Part shown: positions 26,433 to 35,904 of the stretch, piece by piece
Position numbering within the stretch: position 1 is the first letter of the stretch
How the letters are laid out: every line of letters starts with the position of its first letter
DNA from: Paracoccaceae bacterium
Lineage (GTDB): Bacteria; Pseudomonadota; Alphaproteobacteria; Rhodobacterales; Rhodobacteraceae
Reading direction: 5' to 3'
Length of the DNA stretch: 64,000 nucleotides
NCBI GenBank assembly: GCA_019429405.1
Contig: JAHYIZ010000007.1
Location: 23,021 to 87,020 of the forward strand
Notes under the pieces: model-generated
What the model saw: the letters and a program-made list of their open reading frames with translations, nothing else
Database searches by the model: none
Told to the model about the DNA's origin: nothing
Made by a program: the position numbers and the translations under genes

Positions 26433-27830
26433 CTAGGCCGGGTCTTGGGCCAGTTCGCGCGGCAGGTGCAACAGGAACTCGGTGCCTTCGCCATCGCTGC
26501 GCACCAGATCGAGCCGCCCGCCGTGGCCGCGCAATAGCTCGGCCGAAATGGCAAGGCCAAGGCCCGTGCCACCTTGCCTGCTGCCGCCCTGAAACGGTTG
26601 AAACAGGTGTTCTCGCGCCCGTTCGGGCAGGCCGGGGCCAGTATCGCCCACCCGCACCCACCAGCCCGCCTCTTCCTCACCGCCGCCCAGCTCTATCGTG
26701 CCGGGCTTGCCGGTTGCGGCAATTGCCTGCCGCGCGTTGCGCACAAGGTTTGACAGCACCCGGTGCAACTGGTCGCGATCGGCTCGTATCACCAGATTGG
26801 GCGCAACGTCGGTGACAAACTCGACCCCCTCCGCTTCGGCACTGAGCGACTCGCCCTCGATCACCTCGTCGATCAGCCCCAAAAGCATGAACCGCGTCAG
26901 CGATGGCGGCGGTTCCTGCGCGCGACCAAAAGCAAGCGTGCTTTCACACAGGCTCACCGCGCGCGAGATCGAGCCGACCAGTTTGGGCGCAGCGCGTTTG
27001 ACCGCCGGGTCCTGGCTGTCTTCCATGCGGTCGGCAAAAAGCTGCGCCGTGGTCAGGATATTGCGCAGATCGTGGCTGATCTTGGCCACCGCCTGCCCCA
27101 GCTGCGCCAACCGTTCCTTTTGCCGCAGCGATGACACCAGAAGGTGCTGCATCGAGGCAAGCGCGCCCTCGGCCTCGCGCAGCTCGTTGACCCGCGCCGA
27201 AGGTTCGATGATACGGCGGGCATCTTCAGGCGCCTCGGCCCAGGCTGTCATGTGGCGCACCACGCGCTGGATCGGCACCAGAATCAGGCGGCGCGCCGCG
27301 ACAAACAGCAGAATCGCCGTGGCAACCGAAAACACCGCCGAAAGCGCCAGAACACGCAGCCCGTATTCGATCATCGCTACCCGCATCTCGTTGGTTTTCA
27401 GAGTGATTTCTATCAATTGGCCGCCGCCTTGCACCGGCGCCCCGATGACCCGAATCACCCGTTCGTCGCGCTCGGACAGCAGCATCATGGCATCACGGAT
27501 CAGGCCAAGGGGCGAAGCCTCGCGCAGATCGTAGGTGGTCGCCACCGGCGATGGCACCGGCGAAGACAGCACCAGCTCGCGCACGTCATCGCGGCGCAGC
27601 ACGACGTTGAGCACGCCCGCATTCAGCAAAAGCTCGGCTTCCAGTTCCGGCTCGATCATCGCGTTGGTGGTCAACAGCGCGAGCGAGGCGATCTGCGCGC
27701 GCTCCAGCCGCGCCAGCAGATAGTCTTGCCGGAACGCCGCAAGCGAAGGCAGCAAGATCAGCACCTCTGCCAGCACCACGAACAACGTGGTGAGCAGCGC
27801 GAACCGACCCGAGAGCGTATTGACGACCAT
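26433..27830 (-). CDS. sensor histidine kinase (orphan)
   Basis: 465-aa two-component sensor. Membrane segments near 10-30 and 158-178 flank a periplasmic domain of about 125 residues. A HAMP linker follows (about 180-235), then the dimerisation domain with phospho-acceptor His253 in 'ISHDLRNILT'. The ATPase domain shows 'NLVRNARQA' (N box), 'GDTGPGLPE' (G1) and 'GGTGLGLAI' (G2). No response regulator gene is adjacent, so partner and signal cannot be assigned. It is divergent from rpmH. Confidence 0.92.
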   Translation of the reverse strand: MVVNTLSGRFALLTTLFVVLAEVLILLPSLAAFRQDYLLARLERAQIASLALLTTNAMIEPELEAELLLNAGVLNVVLRRDDVRELVLSSPVPSPVATTYDLREASPLGLIRDAMMLLSERDERVIRVIGAPVQGGGQLIEITLKTNEMRVAMIEYGLRVLALSAVFSVATAILLFVAARRLILVPIQRVVRHMTAWAEAPEDARRIIEPSARVNELREAEGALASMQHLLVSSLRQKERLAQLGQAVAKISHDLRNILTTAQLFADRMEDSQDPAVKRAAPKLVGSISRAVSLCESTLAFGRAQEPPPSLTRFMLLGLIDEVIEGESLSAEAEGVEFVTDVAPNLVIRADRDQLHRVLSNLVRNARQAIAATGKPGTIELGGGEEEAGWWVRVGDTGPGLPERAREHLFQPFQGGSRQGGTGLGLAISAELLRGHGGRLDLVRSDGEGTEFLLHLPRELAQDPA

Positions 27831-27964
27831 GCCTTCCCCGCGCGCGAGCCGCAGCCCTCTGGCGTGTGTGCCGCGCCCCTATAGCGTTATCAAAGCTTTC
27901 GCCGGAAAAACAGGCTGGCACGGCAATTCGGCGGAGGTTTGCGAAAAAACCCGGCCGTGGCGAA

Positions 27965-27993
27965 TTGACTTGGGCGGCAAGCCCGACTAAAGA
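27965..27993 (+). promoter_or_regulatory. putative rpmH promoter
   Basis: TTGACT (27965-27970), 17-bp spacer, TAAAGA (27988-27993). The predicted start near 28000 leaves a leader of about 60 nt. A dyad AGCCCG/CGGGCT (27980-27985, 27995-28000) overlaps the -10 region. Confidence 0.5.
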
Positions 27994-28060
27994 CCGGGCT
28001 TCGAATGACTGCGGCGCTCGATTCCGATCCTTTCGGGCTGCCTGAACCGGAGATACCACG

Positions 28061-28195
28061 ATGAAGCGCACGTTCCAGCCGTCGAATCTCGTCCGCGCCC
28101 GCCGCCACGGCTTTCGCGCGCGCATGGCCACCAAAGGTGGGCGTCGTGTGCTGAATGCCCGCCGCGCCAAGGGCCGCGCGAAGCTTTCGGCCTAA
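28061..28195 (+). CDS. rpmH: 50S ribosomal protein L34
   Basis: 44-aa basic protein starting [19 protein letters not shown] and ending in 'GRAKLSA'; length and sequence are those of bacterial L34. CCGGAGA precedes the ATG. It heads the conserved rpmH-rnpA-yidD group and supplies a large-subunit protein. Confidence 0.97.
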   Translation: MKRTFQPSNLVRARRHGFRARMATKGGRRVLNARRAKGRAKLSA

Positions 28196-28212
28196 GCCAC
28201 ACGGCAAACGGC

Positions 28213-28656
28213 ATGAAACCGCCGGAGGCTCCCGCGACTGGCCCTGAGGGTCGGGAACCGGGAAGCGCACCGGCGGTTTCCGTTTGTCTGGGTGGTAGGT
28301 TGGCGCTGGAGACATTGCGCGTCCGCCCCGACTTTCTGCGCGCCGCGTCGGCCCGACGGCAGGGCACGCCCGGATTCTTGTTGCAAGCGCGCGCCCGCGC
28401 CGTGGGCGAGCCCGCCGACCCTGCCGTGGTGCGCGTCGGCTTTACCTGCTCAAAAAAGGTTGGCAATGCCGTGGCGCGCAACCGGGCCAAGCGGCGCTTG
28501 CGGGCACTGGCGCGCGAGGTGCTGCCCCTTGGCGCGCGCCCCGGCTGGGATTATGTGCTTGTTGGCCGCCCCGGCGCCACCATCGAGCGCGCGTTTGAAG
28601 ATCTGCGCGCCGATCTGGCCCGCGCGCTGGCGCAGATACACGGAGCCGCAAAATGA
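28213..28656 (+). CDS. rnpA: ribonuclease P protein component
   Basis: Protein subunit of RNase P, which trims tRNA 5' leaders. The 147-aa frame has a Pro/Gly-rich N-terminal stretch (about 1-30), then the conserved fold '[11 protein letters not shown]', '[23 protein letters not shown]' (the RNR-like basic helix) and '[11 protein letters not shown]'. It starts 17 bp after rpmH and overlaps yidD by 4 bp (ATGA). Confidence 0.94.
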   Translation: MKPPEAPATGPEGREPGSAPAVSVCLGGRLALETLRVRPDFLRAASARRQGTPGFLLQARARAVGEPADPAVVRVGFTCSKKVGNAVARNRAKRRLRALAREVLPLGARPGWDYVLVGRPGATIERAFEDLRADLARALAQIHGAAK

Positions 28657-28898
28657 CCCCGCTTGCCCATATCGTTGCTGTCCCGGTGCGGGCCTACCGG
28701 CTGCTGCTCAGCCCGTGGGTCGGGCATGGCTGCCGCTATCAGCCCACCTGTTCGGCCTATGCGCTTGAAGCGTTGGAAAAGCACGGCGCCTTCAAGGGCA
28801 CATGGCTCGCCGCGCGCCGGGTGCTGCGCTGCCACCCCTGGGGCGGGCACGGCTATGACCCGGTGCCACCCCGCAAAGGCGATCACGATGCTGGATGA
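28653..28898 (+). CDS. yidD: membrane protein insertion efficiency factor YidD
   Basis: 81-aa small basic protein with the family signature: '[31 protein letters not shown]' with the conserved cysteines, then '[14 protein letters not shown]'. It assists YidC-dependent membrane insertion. It is coupled to rnpA by ATGA and overlaps ttcA by 11 bp. Confidence 0.95.
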   Translation: MTPLAHIVAVPVRAYRLLLSPWVGHGCRYQPTCSAYALEALEKHGAFKGTWLAARRVLRCHPWGGHGYDPVPPRKGDHDAG

Positions 28899-29790
28899 CG
28901 ACGCAGGCGAGATTCACCCGCTGTTCGCGGGCGCGCCCACCTCGACCGAGTTCAAGAAACTGCGCAAACGGCTTGTGCGCGAGACCCGCGAGGCGATCGA
29001 GGCCTATGGCATGGTCACGCGGGGGGCGCGCTGGCTGGTGTGCCTTTCGGGCGGAAAAGACAGCTACACCCTGCTCGCCGTGCTGCATGAGCTGCAATGG
29101 CGCGGGCTGTTGCCGGTGGAACTGGTCGCCTGCAACCTCGACCAAGGCCAGCCCGGCTTTCCCGCCACCGTGCTGCCCGAGTTTCTGGCGCGCATGGGAG
29201 TTGCGCACCGGATCGAGTATCAAGACACCTATTCGGTGGTGATGGACAAGATCCCGGCAGGGCGCACCTATTGCAGCCTGTGTTCGCGGCTCAGGCGCGG
29301 CAACCTTTACCGCATCGCGCGCGAAGAAGGGTGCAGCGCGGTGGTGCTGGGCCATCACCGCGACGATATTCTGGAAACCTTCTTCATGAACCTTTTTCAC
29401 GGCGGCAGGCTTGCCACGATGCCGCCGAAGCTGGTGAACGAAGAGGGCGACCTGTTCGTGCTGCGCCCGCTGGCCTATGTCGCCGAGGCCGACTGCGAAA
29501 AATTCGCGCGTGCGATGAACTACCCGATCATCCCCTGCGATCTTTGCGGCAGTCAGGACGGGTTGCAGCGCCAGCAGGTGAAGGCGATCCTTGATGGCTG
29601 GGAGGCGCGCAGCCCAGGCCGCCGTCAGGTGATGTTCCGCGCGCTTATGAACGCGCGCCCGTCGCATTTGCTCGACCCTGCGCTGTTCGACTTTGCCGGA
29701 CTTGCGCTTGCGGCCCCCGGCGTGGCTCCCGGTGCGGCAAGCGCTGCAGATTTTATGCAAATTCCGCCGAAACTGCGGCACGACGATTAA
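28888..29790 (+). CDS. ttcA: tRNA 2-thiocytidine biosynthesis protein TtcA
   Basis: 300-aa Fe-S enzyme that makes 2-thiocytidine at tRNA position 32. The PP-loop SGGKDS is near residues 51-56. Cluster-binding cysteines are in CSLCSR (near 130) and CDLCGS (near 220). Other family features are '[16 protein letters not shown]' and 'PLAYVAE'. ATG 28888 is chosen within a frame that opens at 28663, because the upstream part only shadows yidD. It lies between yidD and yidC. Confidence 0.93.
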   Translation: MLDDDAGEIHPLFAGAPTSTEFKKLRKRLVRETREAIEAYGMVTRGARWLVCLSGGKDSYTLLAVLHELQWRGLLPVELVACNLDQGQPGFPATVLPEFLARMGVAHRIEYQDTYSVVMDKIPAGRTYCSLCSRLRRGNLYRIAREEGCSAVVLGHHRDDILETFFMNLFHGGRLATMPPKLVNEEGDLFVLRPLAYVAEADCEKFARAMNYPIIPCDLCGSQDGLQRQQVKAILDGWEARSPGRRQVMFRALMNARPSHLLDPALFDFAGLALAAPGVAPGAASAADFMQIPPKLRHDD

Positions 29791-29823
29791 CCGCCCGCTG
29801 ACCAAACCCGCCTAGCGTCATCG

Positions 29824-29850
29824 CAACGGGGGCGCTTGTGCCCGTTGTTT
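29824..29850 (+). terminator. hairpin after ttcA
   Basis: CAACGGG (29824-29830) and CCCGTTG (29841-29847) form a stem with a 10-nt loop, followed by TTTG. It lies just ahead of the ATG at 29864, so it may attenuate or stabilise rather than fully terminate. Confidence 0.4.
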
Positions 29851-29863
29851 GAGGTAACGGGCA

Positions 29864-31393
29864 ATGGCGTTGAAACAGATCCGAGGGTTGGCCTGGCTGG
29901 GCGAGATGACGCGGCGCGACATGCTGGCTTTTGTTCCTGCTGCAGGGCTTGCCGGGTATTGGTATGGCCTGCCGGGCGCAATTCTGGTGGTTGCCGCGGC
30001 AGTCGCCGTGGCGTGGCTGGCGCGCACCCCCGGTGCCGGGGCCGCAGCCGTGGCCCCCGCGCTCGACCCGGCGACGCGGTTGCCCCTGCGCGCCGCCGCC
30101 GAGACCATGCTTGACGCCGCCCTGGTCGATACCGCGGCAACCAGCCGCGGCACTGCGGCCTTTGTGATCGGGTTCGATGACGGCGCAGCACTGGAAACAA
30201 GCGCGGGCGAGGAAGGCTTTGCCCAAATCCAGCGCCGCACCGCCGAGCGTTTGCACGGCGCACTGCGCGAAAACGATCTGGTCGCGCAGCTTGAGGATGG
30301 GCGCTTTGCCGTGGTGCTGGCACCAGTGCGCCGCGCCGATCTGGAAAGTGTGCTGCAAATCGCGGCACGCCTGCAAGCCGCGGCAGAGGTGCCGCTGTCG
30401 CTCGACGCAAGCACCGTTTACCTCTCGGTCCATGTCGGCTTTTGCCTGCTCAGCCGCACCCCCGCCCGCCAGGGCACGGCCATGCTGGCTGCCGCCGAGG
30501 CCGCCGCCGACGAGGCGCGGCGGTTCGGCCCCGGTGCGATCCGCGCCTTTTCAACCGAGATCGCGCAAGCTGCGCGCACCCGGTCAGACCTTGCTGCGCA
30601 GGTTGGCGCGGCGCTTGAAGATGGGCAGATCGTGGCGCATTTTCTGCCGCAGCTTTCGTCTGATACCGGCGAGATCTCGGGCTTTGAACTGGTGCCCTGC
30701 TGGCTGCACCCCGAGCGCGGATTTCTGACCGCCGCTGAATTTGAAGGCGCCGTTACCGCCTGTGGCCTGCACGCGCGGCTGGGCGAGGTGCTGCTTTATC
30801 AAGGCTTTGCGGCGCTGCGCGCCTGGGACCGGGCCGGGCTAGGCGCGGCCACGCTGGCGCTGCCGGTCTCGCTGCACGAATTGCGCAACCCCAAGCTGCC
30901 GGAGCGCCTGAAATGGGACCTCGACCGTTTTGAAACCGCAGCAGCGCGGCTGCACCTGCTGGTGCCCGAGACCGCCGCGCTGGATACCGCGCAAGACATG
31001 GCGAGCCATACGGTCGCCATGTTGGCGCAGATCGGGTGCAACATTGATCTGGCGGGCTTTGGCAATGGCCCCGCGCCGATTTCCGCGATCCGCAAGTTTT
31101 CGGTGCGCCGATTGCGGCTCGAACGCGAGTTTGTGGCGCATGTCGACACCGACCCCGAGCAGCAGCGCGTTGTCGCCGCGATCCTGTCGCTTGCCGAGCG
31201 GATGGGTGTTGAGACTCTTGCCGACGGGGTCGCAAGCGTCGGCGAACACGCAATGCTTGCGCAGCTTGGATGCGGCCATGTGCAGGGTCCGGCAATCGCC
31301 CGTCCGATGGCCTATGAAGACACGATAGACTGGGTCGAGCGCCACCGGGGCAAGTTGCAGGCAACCCCGCGGCTGGGGCGAACCAAACGCTGA
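29864..31393 (+). CDS. degenerate GGDEF-EAL domain protein, probably catalytically inactive
   Basis: 509-aa membrane protein with two hydrophobic segments (about 20-53). The region at 70-235 has GGDEF-domain character ('LRENDLVAQLEDGRFAVVLAP'), but the GGDEF signature itself is replaced by EDGRF (144-148). Residues 245-490 follow the EAL fold, but the EAL signature reads ELV (275-277). The metal-binding DD of DDFGTG is replaced by Ala-Gly in 'LAGFGNG' (397-402), and the late Glu motif reads ADGV. It probably acts as a c-di-GMP sensor or structural protein rather than an enzyme. GTAACGGGCA precedes the ATG. Confidence 0.85.
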   Translation: MALKQIRGLAWLGEMTRRDMLAFVPAAGLAGYWYGLPGAILVVAAAVAVAWLARTPGAGAAAVAPALDPATRLPLRAAAETMLDAALVDTAATSRGTAAFVIGFDDGAALETSAGEEGFAQIQRRTAERLHGALRENDLVAQLEDGRFAVVLAPVRRADLESVLQIAARLQAAAEVPLSLDASTVYLSVHVGFCLLSRTPARQGTAMLAAAEAAADEARRFGPGAIRAFSTEIAQAARTRSDLAAQVGAALEDGQIVAHFLPQLSSDTGEISGFELVPCWLHPERGFLTAAEFEGAVTACGLHARLGEVLLYQGFAALRAWDRAGLGAATLALPVSLHELRNPKLPERLKWDLDRFETAAARLHLLVPETAALDTAQDMASHTVAMLAQIGCNIDLAGFGNGPAPISAIRKFSVRRLRLEREFVAHVDTDPEQQRVVAAILSLAERMGVETLADGVASVGEHAMLAQLGCGHVQGPAIARPMAYEDTIDWVERHRGKLQATPRLGRTKR

Positions 31394-31605
31394 AGGCTGC
31401 CCCGGCGCAGCACACCACCGGGCATGCCCCGCGTGCAATTGACGCGGCCGCCACCGTGCCGGCAAATCGGGCATGCGGTGCCCGACGCTCGCGCGCGCGC
31501 CGCGCGGCAAGATCGCAGCAGCCGCGCGCGCCTTGGCCGGCGGCTGTCTGCGCCGCCGCCTGTCATCAATCGGAGGCGCCGCACCGGCTGAACCGGGAAA
31601 ACCGC

Positions 31606-31634
31606 TTGACCTTTGCGCCACCCTTCTGTTGAAC
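31606..31634 (+). promoter_or_regulatory. possible yidC promoter
   Basis: TTGACC (31606-31611), 17-bp spacer, TTGAAC (31629-31634), 37 bp before the yidC ATG. The -35 is good, the -10 weak. It lies in the 277-bp gap between the EAL-like gene and yidC, which shows no gene. Confidence 0.35.
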
Positions 31635-31670
31635 CAGCCCAACCCTGAACTGGCTGGTGGTGCTTCCCCG

Positions 31671-33488
31671 ATGGACGATCAGAACAAGAATCTCATTCTC
31701 GCGACCGTGCTTTCGTTCGTGGTGATCTTGCTGTGGTACACGGTCTTTGCGCCGCCGGTGCCGGAAGAGCCTGTCGCCCCCGATACAATCAGCCAGACGG
31801 CGCCAGCCGCGCCAGCGCTTAGCGCTGCCGTGCCCGATACCGGGGTTGCCGCCACCGCCGCCGCGACCGAACTTGCCGCCGCCCCGCGCATTGCCATCAC
31901 CACGCCGCGCCTTGTCGGTTCGATCTCGCTGCTGGGCGGGCGCATTGATGACCTGTCGCTGGTGGGCTACCGCGAAACCCTTGCCGCTGGCTCGCCCGAT
32001 GTGCGCCTGCTGGCGCAGGTTGGCGGCACCGATCTGACCGCGGCCAAACCCTATTACGCCGTCTATGGCTGGAGCCCGGCCGGCGGGCTTGCCGCCGAGG
32101 CGGTGCCAAATGCCCGCACGCTCTGGACCGCACCAGCTGGCGCGACGCTGGCCCCCGGCAAGCCAGTGACCTTGACCTGGGACAACGGCGCCGGCCTGAC
32201 CTTCACCCGAGAAATCGCGGTGGACGACAACTACCTGTTCACCATCACCCAGACGGTCACCAACGCCACCACCGCCGCCGTACGCCTTGCCCCCTACGGC
32301 ATTGTCGCGCGCCACGGTATTCCCAGCACAAGTTCGGTCTATGTGCTGCATGAGGGCGCCGTGCGGATGTCGGACGGCAAGCTGCAAGAGATGAAATACA
32401 AGGACATCACCAAGCTGGACCCGGTGCCGGCTGAAGGCCTGGCGGATGTTGTCGCCGTTACCGAAAACGGCTGGACCGGCTTCACCGACAAATACTGGAT
32501 GACCACGCTGGCGCCGATGCCTGGGCAGGCCTTTACCTCCGTGGTAAAGTATGTGCCGGGCAGCGACATCTACCAGACCGAAGCCCGGATGCCGGTGCTA
32601 GACGTCGCCCCCGGCACCACCGCCAGCGCCGCCTCGATGCTCTTCGCGGGCGCCAAGGAGTGGGAGGCCATCCGCGCCTATGAGAAAGACGCCGGCATCG
32701 ACCGCTTCATCGATTCGATCGACTGGGGCTGGTTCTATTTCCTGACCAAGCCGATGTTCTGGCTGCTGCACTGGCTGCACGGCGCCATCGGCAACATGGG
32801 CTGGGCGATCATTGCACTGACCGTGGTCATCAAGCTTCTGGTGTTCCCGTTGGCGCGCAAATCCTACGTCTCGATGGCCAAGATGAAAGAACTCCAGCCC
32901 GAGATGGAAAAGCTGAAAGAGCGCTCGGGCGACGACAAGGCCAAGATGCAGCAAGAGATGATGCAGCTTTACAAGCGCGAAAAGGTCAACCCGGCGTCGG
33001 GCTGCCTGCCGATCGTGCTGCAAATCCCGATCTTCTTTTCACTTTACAAGGTGATCTACGTTACGATCGAGCTGCGACACGCGCCGTGGTTCGGCTGGAT
33101 CCGCGACCTTTCGGCGCCGGATCCGTCGTCGATCCTCAACCTCTTTGGCCTGCTGCCCTTCGCGCCGCCCGAACAAGGCTCGATCTTCTTCATCTTTTCA
33201 CTCGGCGTGCTGCCGATCTTGCTTGGCATTTCGATGTGGTTCCAGCAAAAGCTGAACCCCGCCCCCGCCGACCCGACCCAGAAAATGATCTTTGCCTGGA
33301 TGCCGTGGGTCTTCATGTTCATGCTGGGCTCGTTTGCGTCGGGCCTCGTGGTCTACTGGATTGCCAACAACACGATCACCTTCATCCAGCAGTACACGAT
33401 CATGTCGATGCACCACAAACGCCCCGACCTTTTCGGCAACATTCTGGAGGGCTTCCGCAAGAAGCCCGGCGCCCCGCCAAAGCAATGA
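31671..33488 (+). CDS. yidC: membrane protein insertase YidC
   Basis: 605-aa Oxa1-family insertase for inner-membrane proteins. The N-terminal membrane segment begins MDDQNKNLILATVLSFVVILLWY. A large periplasmic domain (about 60-355) follows, then the conserved core with five membrane segments (about 360-590; 'GWAIIALTVVIKLLVFPLARKS', 'NPASGCLPIVLQIPIFFSLYKV'). ATG 31671 is the family start; the frame opens at 31473 without support. Its stop overlaps the MOSC gene start (ATGA). Confidence 0.96.
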   Translation: MDDQNKNLILATVLSFVVILLWYTVFAPPVPEEPVAPDTISQTAPAAPALSAAVPDTGVAATAAATELAAAPRIAITTPRLVGSISLLGGRIDDLSLVGYRETLAAGSPDVRLLAQVGGTDLTAAKPYYAVYGWSPAGGLAAEAVPNARTLWTAPAGATLAPGKPVTLTWDNGAGLTFTREIAVDDNYLFTITQTVTNATTAAVRLAPYGIVARHGIPSTSSVYVLHEGAVRMSDGKLQEMKYKDITKLDPVPAEGLADVVAVTENGWTGFTDKYWMTTLAPMPGQAFTSVVKYVPGSDIYQTEARMPVLDVAPGTTASAASMLFAGAKEWEAIRAYEKDAGIDRFIDSIDWGWFYFLTKPMFWLLHWLHGAIGNMGWAIIALTVVIKLLVFPLARKSYVSMAKMKELQPEMEKLKERSGDDKAKMQQEMMQLYKREKVNPASGCLPIVLQIPIFFSLYKVIYVTIELRHAPWFGWIRDLSAPDPSSILNLFGLLPFAPPEQGSIFFIFSLGVLPILLGISMWFQQKLNPAPADPTQKMIFAWMPWVFMFMLGSFASGLVVYWIANNTITFIQQYTIMSMHHKRPDLFGNILEGFRKKPGAPPKQ

Positions 33489-34237
33489 CCGCCCTGCTGG
33501 CCCACATCCTGCGCCACCCCATCAAATCGGTCGGGGTAGAGGAAGTTGAGCGCGCGCCCCTGACCGAGGCGCGCGCGTTGGCTTTCGACCGCCGCTGGGC
33601 GGTGGCGCATGCGGCGGCAAAGTTTCAGGGACAACCGCAGGCGTGGCAGCCGAAGATGAACTTTCTGCGCGGCGTTGCCGGGCCCGAACTGATGGCCGTG
33701 ACCGCCGCTTGCGCAGGCGACCGGGTAACGCTGTACCACCCCCGCGCTGGCACGATCACGCTTGACATGGGCTTGGCGGCCGACCACGCGCGGCTGATCG
33801 GCTGGCTCACCCCGCTCTGGCCCGATGGGCGGCCCGCCCCAAGACATGTGGTCGAGGTGCCGGGGCAGGCGCTGGCCGACTGGCCTGACCCGTTCCTGTC
33901 GCTCTTGTCGCTCTCGTCGCTGGCAGAGCTCGCGCGGCACGCCGGGCGCGCGCTGCACATCAACCGCTGGCGCGGCAACCTTTGGGTTGACGGCTGGGCG
34001 GCCTTGCGCGAACGCGCGCTGCTCGGCCAGCGCATCCGCGTGGGCGCTGCCACGCTCGAAATCGTGCAACCCATTACCCGCTGCCGCGCCACCTGCGTGA
34101 ACCCTGAAACCGGCGCCGAAGACTGCGACACCCTCGCGGCGCTCGAATCACTCTGGGGCCACCGCGATTTCGGCGTCTATGCCCGCGTGCTGACCGGGGG
34201 CGACATTGCCCGTGGCGACGCGGTGGAGGTCCTTTGA
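33485..34237 (+). CDS. MOSC domain-containing protein
   Basis: 250-aa protein with an N-terminal MOSC beta-barrel ('LAHILRHPIKSVGVEEVERAPLT') and a C-terminal MOSC domain. The latter has 'RWRGNLWVDGWAALRE' and the conserved cysteine region 'ITRCRATCVNPETGAED'. Such proteins handle sulfur carried on cysteine or molybdenum cofactor, as in mARC/YcbX-like reductases; the substrate here is unknown. Overlaps both neighbours (ATGA with yidC, TGATG with engB), so the three are translationally coupled. Confidence 0.88.
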   Translation: MTALLAHILRHPIKSVGVEEVERAPLTEARALAFDRRWAVAHAAAKFQGQPQAWQPKMNFLRGVAGPELMAVTAACAGDRVTLYHPRAGTITLDMGLAADHARLIGWLTPLWPDGRPAPRHVVEVPGQALADWPDPFLSLLSLSSLAELARHAGRALHINRWRGNLWVDGWAALRERALLGQRIRVGAATLEIVQPITRCRATCVNPETGAEDCDTLAALESLWGHRDFGVYARVLTGGDIARGDAVEVL

Positions 34238-34884
34238 TGCAGATGCAGTTCTCTCTCGCACCTGAGCCGGAAGAAGAGGCCCGCGAAAAGGGCCGCCTGA
34301 TGTTCGCCGGCCCGGTCGAATTTCTCAAGGGCGTGGTGGCAATGGACGGCCTGCCGCCGCCAGACCGGGTCGAGGTCTGCTTTGCGGGCCGCTCAAACGT
34401 CGGCAAGTCAAGCCTGATCAACGCGCTCACAGGGCGCAAGGCGCTGGCGCGCGCCTCCAACACCCCCGGCCGCACGCAGGAAATCAACTACTTCACCACA
34501 TCCGGCCCCTACCTCGTGGACCTTCCTGGCTATGGCTACGCCGAGGCCCCCAAACCTATCGTCGAAAAATGGCAGCGCCTGCTCAAGGCCTACCTTTCAG
34601 GCCGCGCCACGCTGCGCCGCGCCTTCGTGCTGATCGACACCCGCCACGGCGTGAAAGCGGTCGATGACGAGATTCTGACCTTGCTCGACCGTTCTGCGGT
34701 CACCTTTCAGGTGGTGCTGACCAAGGCCGACAAGGTCAGCCAGAGCGAGCGCGAAGCAACCATCATCCAGGTCCGCGCAGCACTCGCAAAACACCCCGCC
34801 GCCTACCCCGAACTCATCGTCACCTCGTCGGAAAAGGGCGACGGCATCGAAACCCTGCGCGCCCTCATCGCCACGCTCGCCTGA
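34237..34884 (+). CDS. engB: ribosome biogenesis GTPase EngB/YsxC (YihA family)
   Basis: 215-aa GTPase acting in large-subunit assembly. G1 'GRSNVGKSS' is near residues 50-58, G3 'DLPGYG' near 95, G4 'TKAD' near 163. ATG 34237 (GGAGGT upstream) overlaps the MOSC stop; ATG 34243 is a possible alternative. It lies in the conserved yidC-MOSC-engB-argB string. Confidence 0.94.
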   Translation: MQMQFSLAPEPEEEAREKGRLMFAGPVEFLKGVVAMDGLPPPDRVEVCFAGRSNVGKSSLINALTGRKALARASNTPGRTQEINYFTTSGPYLVDLPGYGYAEAPKPIVEKWQRLLKAYLSGRATLRRAFVLIDTRHGVKAVDDEILTLLDRSAVTFQVVLTKADKVSQSEREATIIQVRAALAKHPAAYPELIVTSSEKGDGIETLRALIATLA

Positions 34885-34905
34885 CCCGGCGCTTGCCTTG
34901 GTCGA

Positions 34906-34932
34906 AATATCCCCCCCGGAGGGCAGCCCCGC
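34906..34932. repeat. dispersed intergenic element, copy 1
   Basis: Read on the minus strand, a GC-rich CCGGGGGGG stretch is followed by ATATTTCGACCAAGG. It resembles a second element near 37081-37106. I remember comparable 'CCCCGGGGTATTTNNNNNAAG' sequences behind many Rhodobacteraceae genes. It lies between engB and argB. Confidence 0.3.
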
Positions 34933-35010
34933 CTCAGCCCCGCCCCCTTGGCAGGGCGCGCGAATGGCCGTAACACTGGCCCCGCACCGCGCGCCCCAAG
35001 GACCCCCAGC

Positions 35011-35904
35011 ATGAGACCGCAAAGCATGAACCGAGACTGGATCGCCACCGCCCGCACGCTTTCCGAGGCCCTGCCCTACCTGCAACGCTACACCGGCGCC
35101 GTGGTAGTGGTGAAGTTTGGCGGCAACGCCATGGGCGACGAGCAGGCCATGGCCGATTTCGCCCGCGACATCGTGCTGATGCGACAGGTCGGCATGAACC
35201 CGGTGCTGGTGCATGGCGGCGGCCCGATGATCAACGACCTGCTTGGCAAGCTCGGCATCAAATCCGAATTCGTGCGCGGCAAGCGCGTGACCGATCAGGC
35301 CACCGTCGAGGTGGTTGAAATGGTGCTCTCGGGCCTTGTCAACAAACGCATCGTGCAGGCGATCAACGATCAGGGCGGCCGCGCCGTGGGCATTTCCGGC
35401 AAGGACGACGACATGATGGTCTGCGAGCCCGACGACCCCGAACTGGGCTTTGTCGGGCGCCCGGTCGAGATGAACGTGCAGGTGCTGCGCGACCTTTACA
35501 ACGCCGGCATCATTCCGGTGGTTGCCCCGGTGGCGACCGGCCAGAACGACAACGAAACCTTCAACGTCAACGGCGATACCGCAGCCGGCGCCATTGCGGG
35601 CGCGCTCAAGGCCGACCGCTTGCTGCTCCTGACCGATGTGGCGGGCGTCAAGAACAAGGCGGGCGAGATCGTCACGCAAATGAGCCCAGATGAGGTGCGC
35701 GCCATGATCGCCGATGGCACCATCGCCGGAGGCATGATTCCGAAAGCCGAAACCGCTCTTGCGGCGCTGGAAGACGGTGTGCGCGCCGTTGTCATTCTCG
35801 ATGGCCGGGTGCCCAATGCCTGCCTGCTCGAGCTCTTTACCGACCATGGCGCGGGCAGCCTGATCCGCTCGACCGAGCCACGCATGAAGCCGCGCTCGCG
35901 GTGA
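35011..35904 (+). CDS. argB: acetylglutamate kinase ArgB
   Basis: 297-aa amino-acid kinase that phosphorylates N-acetylglutamate in arginine synthesis. Motifs: '[12 protein letters not shown]' near 28-39 (ATP), '[11 protein letters not shown]' near 65-75 (substrate), '[12 protein letters not shown]' and '[13 protein letters not shown]'. ATG 35011 with AAGGA at suitable distance gives [13 protein letters not shown] 35026 is the alternative. The stop overlaps the GTG start of the next gene. Confidence 0.95.
   Translation: MRPQSMNRDWIATARTLSEALPYLQRYTGAVVVVKFGGNAMGDEQAMADFARDIVLMRQVGMNPVLVHGGGPMINDLLGKLGIKSEFVRGKRVTDQATVEVVEMVLSGLVNKRIVQAINDQGGRAVGISGKDDDMMVCEPDDPELGFVGRPVEMNVQVLRDLYNAGIIPVVAPVATGQNDNETFNVNGDTAAGAIAGALKADRLLLLTDVAGVKNKAGEIVTQMSPDEVRAMIADGTIAGGMIPKAETALAALEDGVRAVVILDGRVPNACLLELFTDHGAGSLIRSTEPRMKPRSR

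Noticed and set aside
27598..28170. Leftward ORFs over rpmH and its promoter
   Set aside because: They are antisense to the certain rpmH gene or extend the sensor kinase shadow without start signals.
29785..29805. CtrA-like site TTAACC near the ttcA stop
   Set aside because: Only one half-site is present; the second half at N7 reads CTGA.
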